Shown: positions 58,053-64,000 of the stretch, piece by piece
Layout: each line of letters starts with the position of its first letter
How positions within the stretch are numbered: the first letter of the stretch is position 1
Source: DATAUD01 sp036501665
GTDB taxonomy: Bacteria > Verrucomicrobiota > Verrucomicrobiia > Limisphaerales > Palsa-1400
Direction of reading: 5' to 3'
Assembly (NCBI GenBank): GCA_036501665.1
Contig: DASXZW010000035.1
Coordinates: forward strand, 62,001 to 126,000
DNA length: 64,000 bases
Program-made: the position numbers and the translations under genes
The notes under the pieces: model-generated
The model's database searches: none
What the model was told of the DNA's origin: nothing
The model's input: only the letters and a program-made list of their open reading frames with translations

Positions 58053-58316
58053 GCCGATCGAAATTCCTGTCAATAATTTTGACAGGAAAGATCCTTTTCC
58101 GTTGCGAAACCGGCGGAAAAGGCTCAATCCAGAAATGGCCACGCCGGCCATTCGCATCAGGGACTGTCCTTTCGTGACGGTTTCCTCAATTCCTCGAACG
58201 GAGGTCTTCAGATCAGTCAAGCATTGGCGCATTTGCATGCGGTGGACTTCCGCCTCGATAATCAGCAATTGCTTGCGGGCCTGGAGGCTGGTTAGCGAAG
58301 AACTTCTGTCAGACAT
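58008..58316 (-). CDS. Small membrane protein, YqjK-like position
   Basis: A 102-residue protein: a charged helical N-terminal half (ARKQLLIIEAEVHRMQMRQC) and a short hydrophobic segment (MAGVAISGLSLFRRF), ending in KLLTGISIGSSLWFANKAR. It follows the YqjE-like gene with a 25-base overlap and thus takes the place of yqjK in the yqjD-yqjE-yqjK order known from enterobacteria; sequence likeness to YqjK itself is weak by eye. It is probably inner-membrane associated and possibly stress related. Confidence 0.5.
   Translation of the reverse strand: MSDRSSSLTSLQARKQLLIIEAEVHRMQMRQCLTDLKTSVRGIEETVTKGQSLMRMAGVAISGLSLFRRFRNGKGSFLSKLLTGISIGSSLWFANKARTRAD
58064..58088. terminator. Inverted repeat, possible bidirectional terminator
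   Basis: TTCCTGTCAA-TAATT-TTGACAGGAA has perfect 10-base arms and a 5-base loop. It begins 12 bases after the DUF2934 stop and lies inside the 3' end of the convergent YqjK-like gene, whose FLSKLLTG codons form it. The downstream tract is not strongly T-rich, so terminator activity is only possible. Confidence 0.35.
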
Positions 58317-58678
58317 GAAACATCCTTTTGCAATTGACTAGTCGAAGCTGAAAACGACACCCAATCCCGTCGCAAGTGAGTCAGACGCGAGCTCAAAAAC
58401 AGCGCGAGTCCCGCGTAAACCGCTGTCAGGATTGATGCCGCGCAAACCGGGTGCTCCCAGAACGCCAGCACAATGACAATCGTGAAAGCGATCCCGGCAA
58501 GCAATCCAAATGCAAAAATGCCGACGCCCAACATCACGGCCCTAAGGACTTTATCTCGCTCCTCCTCCAATTCCAGAAGGAGAAGCTGCAGCCGGTTCTC
58601 GCCCATGTCCAAAGCGGTCTTTGCGAGACGTTTGGAGGCGGATTTTATCTCGCTGAGCGGCGACCCGTTTTCGTTCAT
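58292..58678 (-). CDS. YqjE-like membrane protein (phage-holin-3_6 family)
   Basis: A 128-residue protein with an N-terminal helix (SASKRLAKTALDMGENRLQL) followed by LLLELEEERDKVLRAVMLGV and two membrane segments (GIFAFGLLAGIAFTIVIVLA and AASILTAVYAGLALFLSS). The layout RL-x8-ENRLQLL-x4-EE-R fits the YqjE group, inner-membrane proteins that accompany the ribosome-binding protein YqjD. It sits between the DUF883 and YqjK-like genes in one operon. Confidence 0.75.
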   Translation of the reverse strand: MNENGSPLSEIKSASKRLAKTALDMGENRLQLLLLELEEERDKVLRAVMLGVGIFAFGLLAGIAFTIVIVLAFWEHPVCAASILTAVYAGLALFLSSRLTHLRRDWVSFSASTSQLQKDVSCLTEVLR

Positions 58679-58687
58679 GGCCGGAAA

Positions 58688-58981
58688 TTACTTTCGGGCC
58701 AGGAGGAATCCAATTAATGCGCCGACGCCAAAGGCGATGCCCATGGATTGATAAGGATTCTCGCGAATCGTCTTATCCGTGGCCTTGGCAGCGTAAACGG
58801 CCCGCTCCTGAATGCGATTGCGCAGATCCTTGCTGGATTCCAGGGCTTCGGTCAGCCTTTGACGCGCATCGGCAACGGCTTCGTCCGCAATATTCGCGGT
58901 TGCGTCGAGCAAGGCGCGGGCGTCGGCAGCGAGCGTGTGAGAATCGTGGCGGAGAGCATCGGGGGTTTCATAACGTGACAT
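58688..58981 (-). CDS. DUF883 (YqjD/ElaB-like) membrane-anchored protein
   Basis: A 97-residue protein from the ATG at 58981 (MSRYETPDALRHDSHTLAAD), which has an AGAAAGGC ribosome-site-like stretch upstream; the frame is open to 59029. A long amphipathic helix (ARQRLTEALESSKDLRNRIQ) is followed by YAAKATDKTIRENPYQSMGI and one C-terminal membrane anchor (GVGALIGFLLARK), the family hallmark. E. coli YqjD and ElaB bind ribosomes at the membrane in stationary phase; the same job is inferred here. First gene of a three-gene operon. Confidence 0.82.
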   Translation of the reverse strand: MSRYETPDALRHDSHTLAADARALLDATANIADEAVADARQRLTEALESSKDLRNRIQERAVYAAKATDKTIRENPYQSMGIAFGVGALIGFLLARK

Positions 58982-59199
58982 AAAGAGCCTTTCTTTTTTC
59001 TTTGATTTATTTTCCTTACAAACCAGCATCCCACTAATTTGCCGCTTGTCAAATGGGGGAAAATGCTACGTATCCCCTGTTAAATTACTCTATGGGGTGT
59101 ATCAGGTAATATAACCCATTACTATCAGTCGGGGAACTGGCCCGATTGCTGGCAACGTTGCAGAATGCAAGAATCTACGAGTCAAAGAAATTTTTAATT
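58982..59199. promoter_or_regulatory. Divergent intergenic region
   Basis: A 218-base AT-rich gap between the DUF883 operon and the NarL-type regulator gene, the only place for both promoters. It contains CCCC and GGGG arms around an AT-rich centre (TATCCCCTGTTAAATTACTC then TATGGGG, 59071-59097), a possible operator-like dyad. No promoter boxes can be named with confidence. Confidence 0.3.
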
Positions 59200-59871
59200 A
59201 TGAAAAAAATCACAGTGTTGCTCGTCGATGACCACACAGTTGTTCGCCAGGGATTGCGCGCCCTTTTGAGTCAGGCTGAAGACGTCGAGGTTGTTGGCGA
59301 AGCCGAAAATGGAAGGCAAGCCGTGCAGATGGCGGCCAAATTGCTGCCCAACGTCGTCGTCATGGATGTGGTGATGCCGCTGATGAACGGGTTGGAAGGG
59401 ACGCGGCAGATGTTGAAAACTGTTCCCACCGTGAAGGTATTGGTCCTGAGTTCGTACAGCGATGACGATTACGTGCAGCAATTGACGGAAGTCGGCGCCT
59501 CCGGATATTTGACAAAGCAAACCGCAGGGGACGACCTTTTGCTCGCCATTAGGGAGGTGAACAAGGGAAACGCTTTTTTTAGTCCGGCCATTGCGAAACG
59601 ATTGCGGGACCGATGCCGCCAGGCTTTTGCAGACGGCCAGCCTCTCAAGCGAAATGTTGAACTGACTTCGCGTGAGTCAGAAGTGCTCCAGCTCATCGCT
59701 GAAGGGCTGCCCAACAAGCAGATTGCCGGTGAACTGGGAATCAGCATCAAGACCGTCGAGAAACATCGCCAGCAAGTCATGAACAAACTTAATATTCATG
59801 ACGTTGCCGGCCTGACCCGTTATGCCATTTCCAAAGGTGTCGTGGAACGCGCTGTTCCCGCGCCAATGTAA
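59200..59871 (+). CDS. NarL/FixJ-family response regulator
   Basis: A 223-residue regulator from the ATG at 59200 (MKKITVLLVDDHTVVRQGLR); the frame is open to 59146. Receiver domain: VDDH acidic pair, Asp in VVVMDVVMPLMNGLEG as phosphorylation site, Ser in VLVLSSYSDDDYV and Lys in SGYLTKQTAGDD. The LuxR-type helix-turn-helix reads LTSRESEVLQLIAEGLPNKQ, then IAGELGISIKTVEKHRQQVM. It should bind DNA as a phosphorylated dimer. It converges with the REC-PAS-kinase gene, the two ends overlapping by 52 bases, and the kinases nearby are likely partners. Confidence 0.92.
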   Translation: MKKITVLLVDDHTVVRQGLRALLSQAEDVEVVGEAENGRQAVQMAAKLLPNVVVMDVVMPLMNGLEGTRQMLKTVPTVKVLVLSSYSDDDYVQQLTEVGASGYLTKQTAGDDLLLAIREVNKGNAFFSPAIAKRLRDRCRQAFADGQPLKRNVELTSRESEVLQLIAEGLPNKQIAGELGISIKTVEKHRQQVMNKLNIHDVAGLTRYAISKGVVERAVPAPM

Positions 59872-61409
59872 CTTTCAGGGCAGGGCAGGGAGCACGTCAC
59901 AACGGCTCCCTGGCCTTCGCCCGGCTTCACATCGAGCGATCCGCCGATTAAGTGGGCGCGATAGCTCATGATCCGCAGGCCGAGGCCACCGTTCTTATTG
60001 ACTACTGAGGGGAACGGCGCGCCGTCGTTGTGAATGGAAAGGTGGATTTGATTGCCGCCTTTCGCCAGCCGGATATCAACGTTTTTCGCCTTGGCATGTT
60101 TGATGGCGTTCGTGACGGCTTCCTGCGTAATTTTATAGAGTTGACTGACGGCATTCGATTCGAACTCAGGCGCATCGGTTTCGCAATGAAATCGGCACGT
60201 CACATCGAAAGTCCTTTGCACCCGCGCGACCATCCCTTCCATTGCGGAGGCGAGGTCCTTTTCCTGAAATTCGCTCGTGATGAGATCGTGTGAAATGTCA
60301 CGAGTCTGCTTCATCGTTTCCTGGATGAGCCCGTGAATCCGTCCCGCTTCCGCCGCGCCTTCGGTATTGCGGCGTTCGAGTTGGACCTGAAGTCCCTTGC
60401 ACATCAGCGCGATGCCTGTGAGCTTCTGGCCGAGGTCATCATGAAGATTAAGCCCAATGCTGCGGCGTTCCTTGTCGGTAATTTCCAGCAATTCATGCTC
60501 AAGGCGTCGTCGCTCCTTCAACGCGGCCTGAAGCTGGGCGTTGGCCTTCGAAAGTTCCGAAGTGCGCTGGCGCACGCGCTCTTCCAATTGTTCGTGAGAG
60601 CGACGAAGTGCATCCTCAGCCTCTTTCCGCTGTGTGATATCCGTGAACGAACTGAGCCAGCCTGTAATATTTTCAAATGGGTCCTTTAACGCGGTCACCA
60701 GAACAAGAGCGTCAAATCGGTCGCCATTTTTCCGGCGCAATCGCAATTCCAATCCTCCCGCCGGCGCACTTCCTTCAACAACCCGCGCCAGCACGCCAGT
60801 GATATGTTCGCGTTCTTCTTCAGGCCAATAATCAAAGGGAGGTTTGTGCCCGATCAGTTCCGCTTCATGCCAGCCGACCAATTCGCAGAAGGCGGGATTG
60901 ACGTAGGATTGTCGCCCGTCTAGGTCAACCACCGCGATGCCCGAAGGAATGGAAGTTTCGATGGCCGCGCGAAAGGATTGCTCTTCGCGAAGTTCCTTCT
61001 CAAACGCGCGTCGGGCGCGGCGCATTTCCGCCTCACGCATTTCGCGCGCGATCGCCGGCACAAGGCGCGTTAGCTTGTCCTTCATCACGTAGTCATGCGC
61101 GCCTGCCTTCATCGCCGCCACAGCGGTATCTTCTGTGATGTGCCCGGATACAACGATGAACGGCACGTCGATCTCGCGCTCCTTGATCAAGGCCAAAGCG
61201 GCAAGGCCGTCGAATTTTGGGAGAACGTAATCGGCGATGATCGCGTCCCAATTTTGTGTTTGGAGCGCCGCCGCCATTTCTTCCGCGGTTTCGACCCTGC
61301 GGCAGCGGCATGGGGCGCCAGATCGTTGGAGGGCCAGCTCGATCAGGAGGGCGTCGTTTTCGGAGTCCTCCACCAGGAGAATTTGCAAAAGGCGATTGAA
61401 ACTTTTCAT
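59820..61409 (-). CDS. Hybrid sensor kinase: receiver-PAS-HisKA_3-HATPase
   Basis: A 529-residue soluble kinase. An N-terminal receiver domain has LLVEDSENDALLIELALQRS, phospho-Asp in WDAIIADYVLPKFDGLA and Lys in HDYVMKDKLTRL. A PAS domain follows (IPSGIAVVDLDGRQSYVNPA, ending WLSSFTDITQRK), then a coiled coil (RRSHEQLEERVRQRTSELSK). The dimerisation domain of the NarX type has ITDKERRSIGLNLHDDLGQK with the phospho-His, and the ATPase domain has AVTNAIKHAKAKNVDIRLAK and GGLGLRIMSYRAHLIGG. There is no membrane segment. The N-terminal receiver suggests input from another kinase, such as the one starting at 62638; it lies six bases downstream of that gene. Confidence 0.9.
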   Translation of the reverse strand: MKSFNRLLQILLVEDSENDALLIELALQRSGAPCRCRRVETAEEMAAALQTQNWDAIIADYVLPKFDGLAALALIKEREIDVPFIVVSGHITEDTAVAAMKAGAHDYVMKDKLTRLVPAIAREMREAEMRRARRAFEKELREEQSFRAAIETSIPSGIAVVDLDGRQSYVNPAFCELVGWHEAELIGHKPPFDYWPEEEREHITGVLARVVEGSAPAGGLELRLRRKNGDRFDALVLVTALKDPFENITGWLSSFTDITQRKEAEDALRRSHEQLEERVRQRTSELSKANAQLQAALKERRRLEHELLEITDKERRSIGLNLHDDLGQKLTGIALMCKGLQVQLERRNTEGAAEAGRIHGLIQETMKQTRDISHDLITSEFQEKDLASAMEGMVARVQRTFDVTCRFHCETDAPEFESNAVSQLYKITQEAVTNAIKHAKAKNVDIRLAKGGNQIHLSIHNDGAPFPSVVNKNGGLGLRIMSYRAHLIGGSLDVKPGEGQGAVVTCSLPCPESYIGAGTARSTTPLEMA

Positions 61410-61414
61410 TTTGT

Positions 61415-62638
61415 CTATGCTTTGAGTTGAGATTCGCGATTCATGCCGGGAAGCGTAAAGTAAAATGTTGCGCCCTCATTAACCGCCCCGGTCGCCCAGA
61501 CGCGCCCGCCATGGCGATTGAAAACTCTTTGAACCGTTGCGAGGCCAACTCCGGTTCCGGGAAATTCGGAGTTGGAATGCAAACGCTGAAAAACACCGAA
61601 CAACCGCTTGGACCGCGTCATATCGAAACCCGCGCCGTTGTCGCGCACAAAAAACGACGGTTCACCGCCGTTTGCCCAACCAAACTCGATGCGGGCGTCC
61701 TCGCGCTTGCCGCTGAATTTCCACGAATTGCGAAGCAGATTATCCAGCGCCAGGCGCACCAACCGTTGATCCCCGCAGGCGGAACAGTCCGGCTCAATGA
61801 CAAACTGGACCGACCGCGAAGAATCGCCATGGGTTAACTCCGAAGCAATGTCCTGAGCCAGCAAACTCAAATTGACGTTCTCCATTTGAAGTTCGGCGCG
61901 CGAGACTTGGGCCAGCTTCAACACATCCTCGATCAAACGTTCCATTTGAAAACTTGCCGCAAACGCGCGGCGCAGAAATTCCTGCCCTTGACCGTCGAGT
62001 TGCGCGGCATGTGTCTCCAGCAACACTTCGGTGAACCCGCGCATGGCGCGCAGGGGAGCTCGCAAATCATGCGAGACGGAATAGCTGAACGACTCCATTT
62101 CTTTGTTGGCGGCCTCCAATTGCGCAGTCAAACGAATTCTTTCTTCTTCCGCCTTTTGTCTTCCCGTGATGTCTTGAGTGTGGAGAAGAATGCGGGGAGT
62201 TTCGCCTTCCTGGATTATTGAGTTGGAATTGATCAGGACATTGCGCACCGAACCGTCGCCTCCACGTAAATTCGCTTGGTAATCGCGCAAAGGTTCGCGC
62301 TGGGCGAGTTGGGCTGCGACCTTGGACCCTTCAGAGGGGTCCGCAAAAAATTCTGTGAGATTTCTTCCAATCAATCCCTGCCTCGCGCAACCCAGCAATT
62401 CCGACTCTGCGTTATTGCTCCAACGAATTGCCCCATCTGTGCTCATGAGAACCAGGCCAGCTGGGGCGTTTTCGGCGATTTCCGCCATCAGCTTATGTTT
62501 AGGGGAATTCCTGGCGCGCGCTAAGCCGAAGCGGTACATCACAACGCATAAAACCACTGTGATTAGCGCGTAGATAAAAAACGGCCACGGCCACGTTTCT
62601 AACGTCGCCAAAGACACTGCGGGAAACTCAAAACTCAT
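61415..62638 (-). CDS. Membrane sensor histidine kinase with PAS domain
   Basis: A 407-residue kinase from the ATG at 62638 (MSFEFPAVSLATLETWPWPF); the frame is open to 62677. One N-terminal membrane helix (FFIYALITVVLCVVMYRFGL) leads to a PAS domain (ENAPAGLVLMSTDGAIRWSN to ILLHTQDITGRQKAEEE). The HisKA domain has MESFSYSVSHDLRAPLRAMR with the phospho-His, and the ATPase domain has RLALDNLLRNSWKFSGKRED (N box), FVRDNGAGFDMTRSKRLF (G1) and GTGVGLATVQRVFNRHGGRV (G2). This is the phytochrome-like or bacteriophytochrome kinase subtype (SHDLRAPLRAM). It shares an operon with the hybrid kinase downstream. Confidence 0.9.
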   Translation of the reverse strand: MSFEFPAVSLATLETWPWPFFIYALITVVLCVVMYRFGLARARNSPKHKLMAEIAENAPAGLVLMSTDGAIRWSNNAESELLGCARQGLIGRNLTEFFADPSEGSKVAAQLAQREPLRDYQANLRGGDGSVRNVLINSNSIIQEGETPRILLHTQDITGRQKAEEERIRLTAQLEAANKEMESFSYSVSHDLRAPLRAMRGFTEVLLETHAAQLDGQGQEFLRRAFAASFQMERLIEDVLKLAQVSRAELQMENVNLSLLAQDIASELTHGDSSRSVQFVIEPDCSACGDQRLVRLALDNLLRNSWKFSGKREDARIEFGWANGGEPSFFVRDNGAGFDMTRSKRLFGVFQRLHSNSEFPGTGVGLATVQRVFNRHGGRVWATGAVNEGATFYFTLPGMNRESQLKA

Positions 62639-62720
62639 TGAAAGACTTCGTTTGCAAATTTTCGCAGTTCGATCCAAACCAAGTTATGGGGTCAATACCT
62701 ACCAAACTTTGCTGTATTGT

Positions 62721-63347
62721 TTACTCGACGAGGCGATTTTGGATGGCGTAATGCATCAGTTCCGCGTTGTTTTTCATTCCCATTTTTTCAAGGATGCGAG
62801 CCCGATAAGTGCTGATCGTTTTGACGCTCAACGATAATTCTCGCGCGATGTCGGACATCATTTTTCCTGAAGCGATCAATCGAAGCACCTGGAACTCCCG
62901 GTCGGAAAGCTTCTCCTGGGGCGATTTCTGGGTGATTGACAGGGACGCCGCCAAATTCTCCGCAAGCGACAGGCTGACGTAACGCCCCCCTGCGAGCACT
63001 TTTTTGACTGCGCCGACAAGCTCTTCCGGCGCGCTTTCCTTCGTCATGTACCCAGACGCCCCGCTCTTGAGCACTCGAACCGCGAACTGATTCTCAGGAT
63101 GCATACTCAGTACGAGAACGGGCAAATTTGGCTTGGACCGCCTGATTTCGCGCAGCACTTCCAATCCATTTCTTCCCGGCATCGTGATATCCAGCACCAC
63201 TACGTCCCATGGGTGTTTCCAAACCAGGTCGAGCGCCTCCTGGGCATTGCGGGCTTCTCCGTAATTGGCGCGTTTGAACGCGTCAGTGAGAATTTGTTTC
63301 AACCCATGCCGGACGACGGCGTGGTCGTCTGCCAGAAGAATGTTCAT
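62721..63347 (-). CDS. NarL/FixJ-family response regulator
   Basis: A 208-residue regulator: receiver domain with MNILLADDHAVVRHGLKQIL, phospho-Asp in DVVVLDITMPGRNGLEVL, Ser in VLVLSMHPENQFAV and Lys in SGYMTKESAPEELV; then a LuxR-type helix-turn-helix KLSDREFQVLRLIASGKMMS, DIARELSLSVKTISTYRARI. Its start lies inside the 3' end of the upstream kinase gene (65-base overlap), so the pair is almost certainly a cognate kinase-regulator system. Confidence 0.92.
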   Translation of the reverse strand: MNILLADDHAVVRHGLKQILTDAFKRANYGEARNAQEALDLVWKHPWDVVVLDITMPGRNGLEVLREIRRSKPNLPVLVLSMHPENQFAVRVLKSGASGYMTKESAPEELVGAVKKVLAGGRYVSLSLAENLAASLSITQKSPQEKLSDREFQVLRLIASGKMMSDIARELSLSVKTISTYRARILEKMGMKNNAELMHYAIQNRLVE

Positions 63348-64000
63348 GGTTTATCGGGTTGTTGACTTTCGCGCGGCGTGTTCGAGGACGGCGCGGAATG
63401 GCCACACAAGCGCTGGTTCCTTTGCCGTCACGAAGACGCTGAATTCTGAAATTTCCGCCCAGTAAAGCCGCCCTCTCGCGCATGCCGAGTAATCCCATCG
63501 AACGGGGATTTGAAATTTCATCCCGGCTTATTCCACGCCCGTTGTCTTTCACTTCAAGAACAATCCGCGCCGCCTCTTCCTTCAATTCAACATCGACATC
63601 GGTTGCTTCAGCATGGCGAATGACATTGGTCAAGGTTTCCTGAAAAATTCGGAAAAACGTTGTAGTCAATTCAGGGTCGAGAGGCGGGCCGCGCAAATGA
63701 GTCGTCACATGACAGCGAATGCCTGTGCGCGACTGAAATTCCTGAGCCTGCCACTCAAGCGCCGCCGCCAATCCCAAATAATCGAGAATGCCGGGGCGCA
63801 GCTCCGTGGAAATTCTCCGGACAGTTTGAATCGTCGAATCGATGTTGGCCGAAAGTGTTTCAGCTTTTTGCAACAATTCTTTTTGACTTCGACTCAGGCG
63901 ATGCGCGATCCACGAGACATCCAGCTTGCAGCCCGTCAGTGCTTGGCCCAGTTCGTCGTGGACTTCCCGCGCGATGCGCGTCCGTTCCTCTTCACGTACG
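63283..64000 (-). CDS. NarX-type sensor histidine kinase, partial (runs off right edge)
   Basis: The frame continues past an internal ATG at 63876 to the window end, where it reads REEERTRIAREVHDELGQAL, the HisKA_3 phospho-His motif, followed by SWIAHRLSRSQKELLQKAET. After RRISTELRPGILDYLGLAAA, the ATPase domain has ETLTNVIRHAEATDVDVELK (N box), VLEVKDNGRGISRDE (G1) and MGLLGMRERAALLGGNFRIQ. The sensor part lies outside the window. The last 30 residues are basic and low in complexity because the gene ends inside the regulator's coding region. Confidence 0.9.
   Translation of the reverse strand, partial: VREEERTRIAREVHDELGQALTGCKLDVSWIAHRLSRSQKELLQKAETLSANIDSTIQTVRRISTELRPGILDYLGLAAALEWQAQEFQSRTGIRCHVTTHLRGPPLDPELTTTFFRIFQETLTNVIRHAEATDVDVELKEEAARIVLEVKDNGRGISRDEISNPRSMGLLGMRERAALLGGNFRIQRLRDGKGTSACVAIPRRPRTRRAKVNNPINHEHSSGRRPRRRPAWVETNSH

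Overview
The window looks like a chromosome segment of a free-living Verrucomicrobiota bacterium, probably from the Pedosphaera/Limisphaera side. This is inferred from a PEP-CTERM sorting signal, Wzc/Wza-type export genes, secreted family 9 glycoside hydrolases, DUF2934 and DUF892 proteins, moderately high GC and many short palindromic intergenic repeats. No rRNA, tRNA, CRISPR array or integrase was recognised.

Layout. (1) 1-5,400: a partial secreted beta-propeller, a membrane-anchored protein, a decayed Phd/PIN toxin-antitoxin pair, a DUF892 ferritin-like protein, a proline-rich secreted protein and an unknown protein. (2) 4,142-10,405: a plus-strand cassette of tightly packed genes: alkaline-phosphatase-superfamily phosphodiesterase, GT2, nucleotidyltransferase-like protein, Sfp-type phosphopantetheinyl transferase, a WecG/TagA glycosyltransferase fused to a STAS domain, and a GT4. 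(3) 11,233-32,076: the main feature, a roughly 21-kb NRPS locus. Its domain order is A-T-C-A-T / C-A-T / C-A-T-TE-(half C)-A-T-C-FkbH-T-TE, followed by a PvdE/SyrD-type peptide exporter. Adenylation pocket residues read by eye suggest Thr-like, Gly, Val, a branched aliphatic residue and Ala, and the FkbH domain predicts a glyceryl unit in the last module. The upstream Sfp gene can activate the carrier domains.

(4) 32,097-44,177: a GH15 glucoamylase/trehalase-like enzyme and two large secreted GH9 enzymes. Between the GH9 genes lie a fused DNA methyltransferase-nuclease gene and two PEP-CTERM gene remnants. (5) 44,328-57,714: a polysaccharide locus. A plus-strand operon (GT4, sugar-phosphate transferase, nucleotidyltransferase/beta-helix protein) converges on a minus-strand operon (GT2, SAM methyltransferase, O-antigen-ligase-like protein, GT4, polysaccharide deacetylase). 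Then come a Wzc-like/Wza fusion and a second Wza-like lipoprotein. (6) 57,774-64,000: DUF2934, a YqjD/YqjE/YqjK-like membrane stress operon and a two-component cluster (two NarL-type regulators, three histidine kinases, the last one cut by the window edge).

Most unusual: a thioesterase joined directly to the C-terminal lobe of a condensation domain that lacks its catalytic half; a terminal C-FkbH-T-TE module; the WecG-STAS fusion; the Wzc-Wza fusion with an apparently dead kinase site; and an O-antigen-ligase frame that stays open for about 280 codons through intergenic-type repeats. All product predictions come from reading motifs by eye; no database search was possible.
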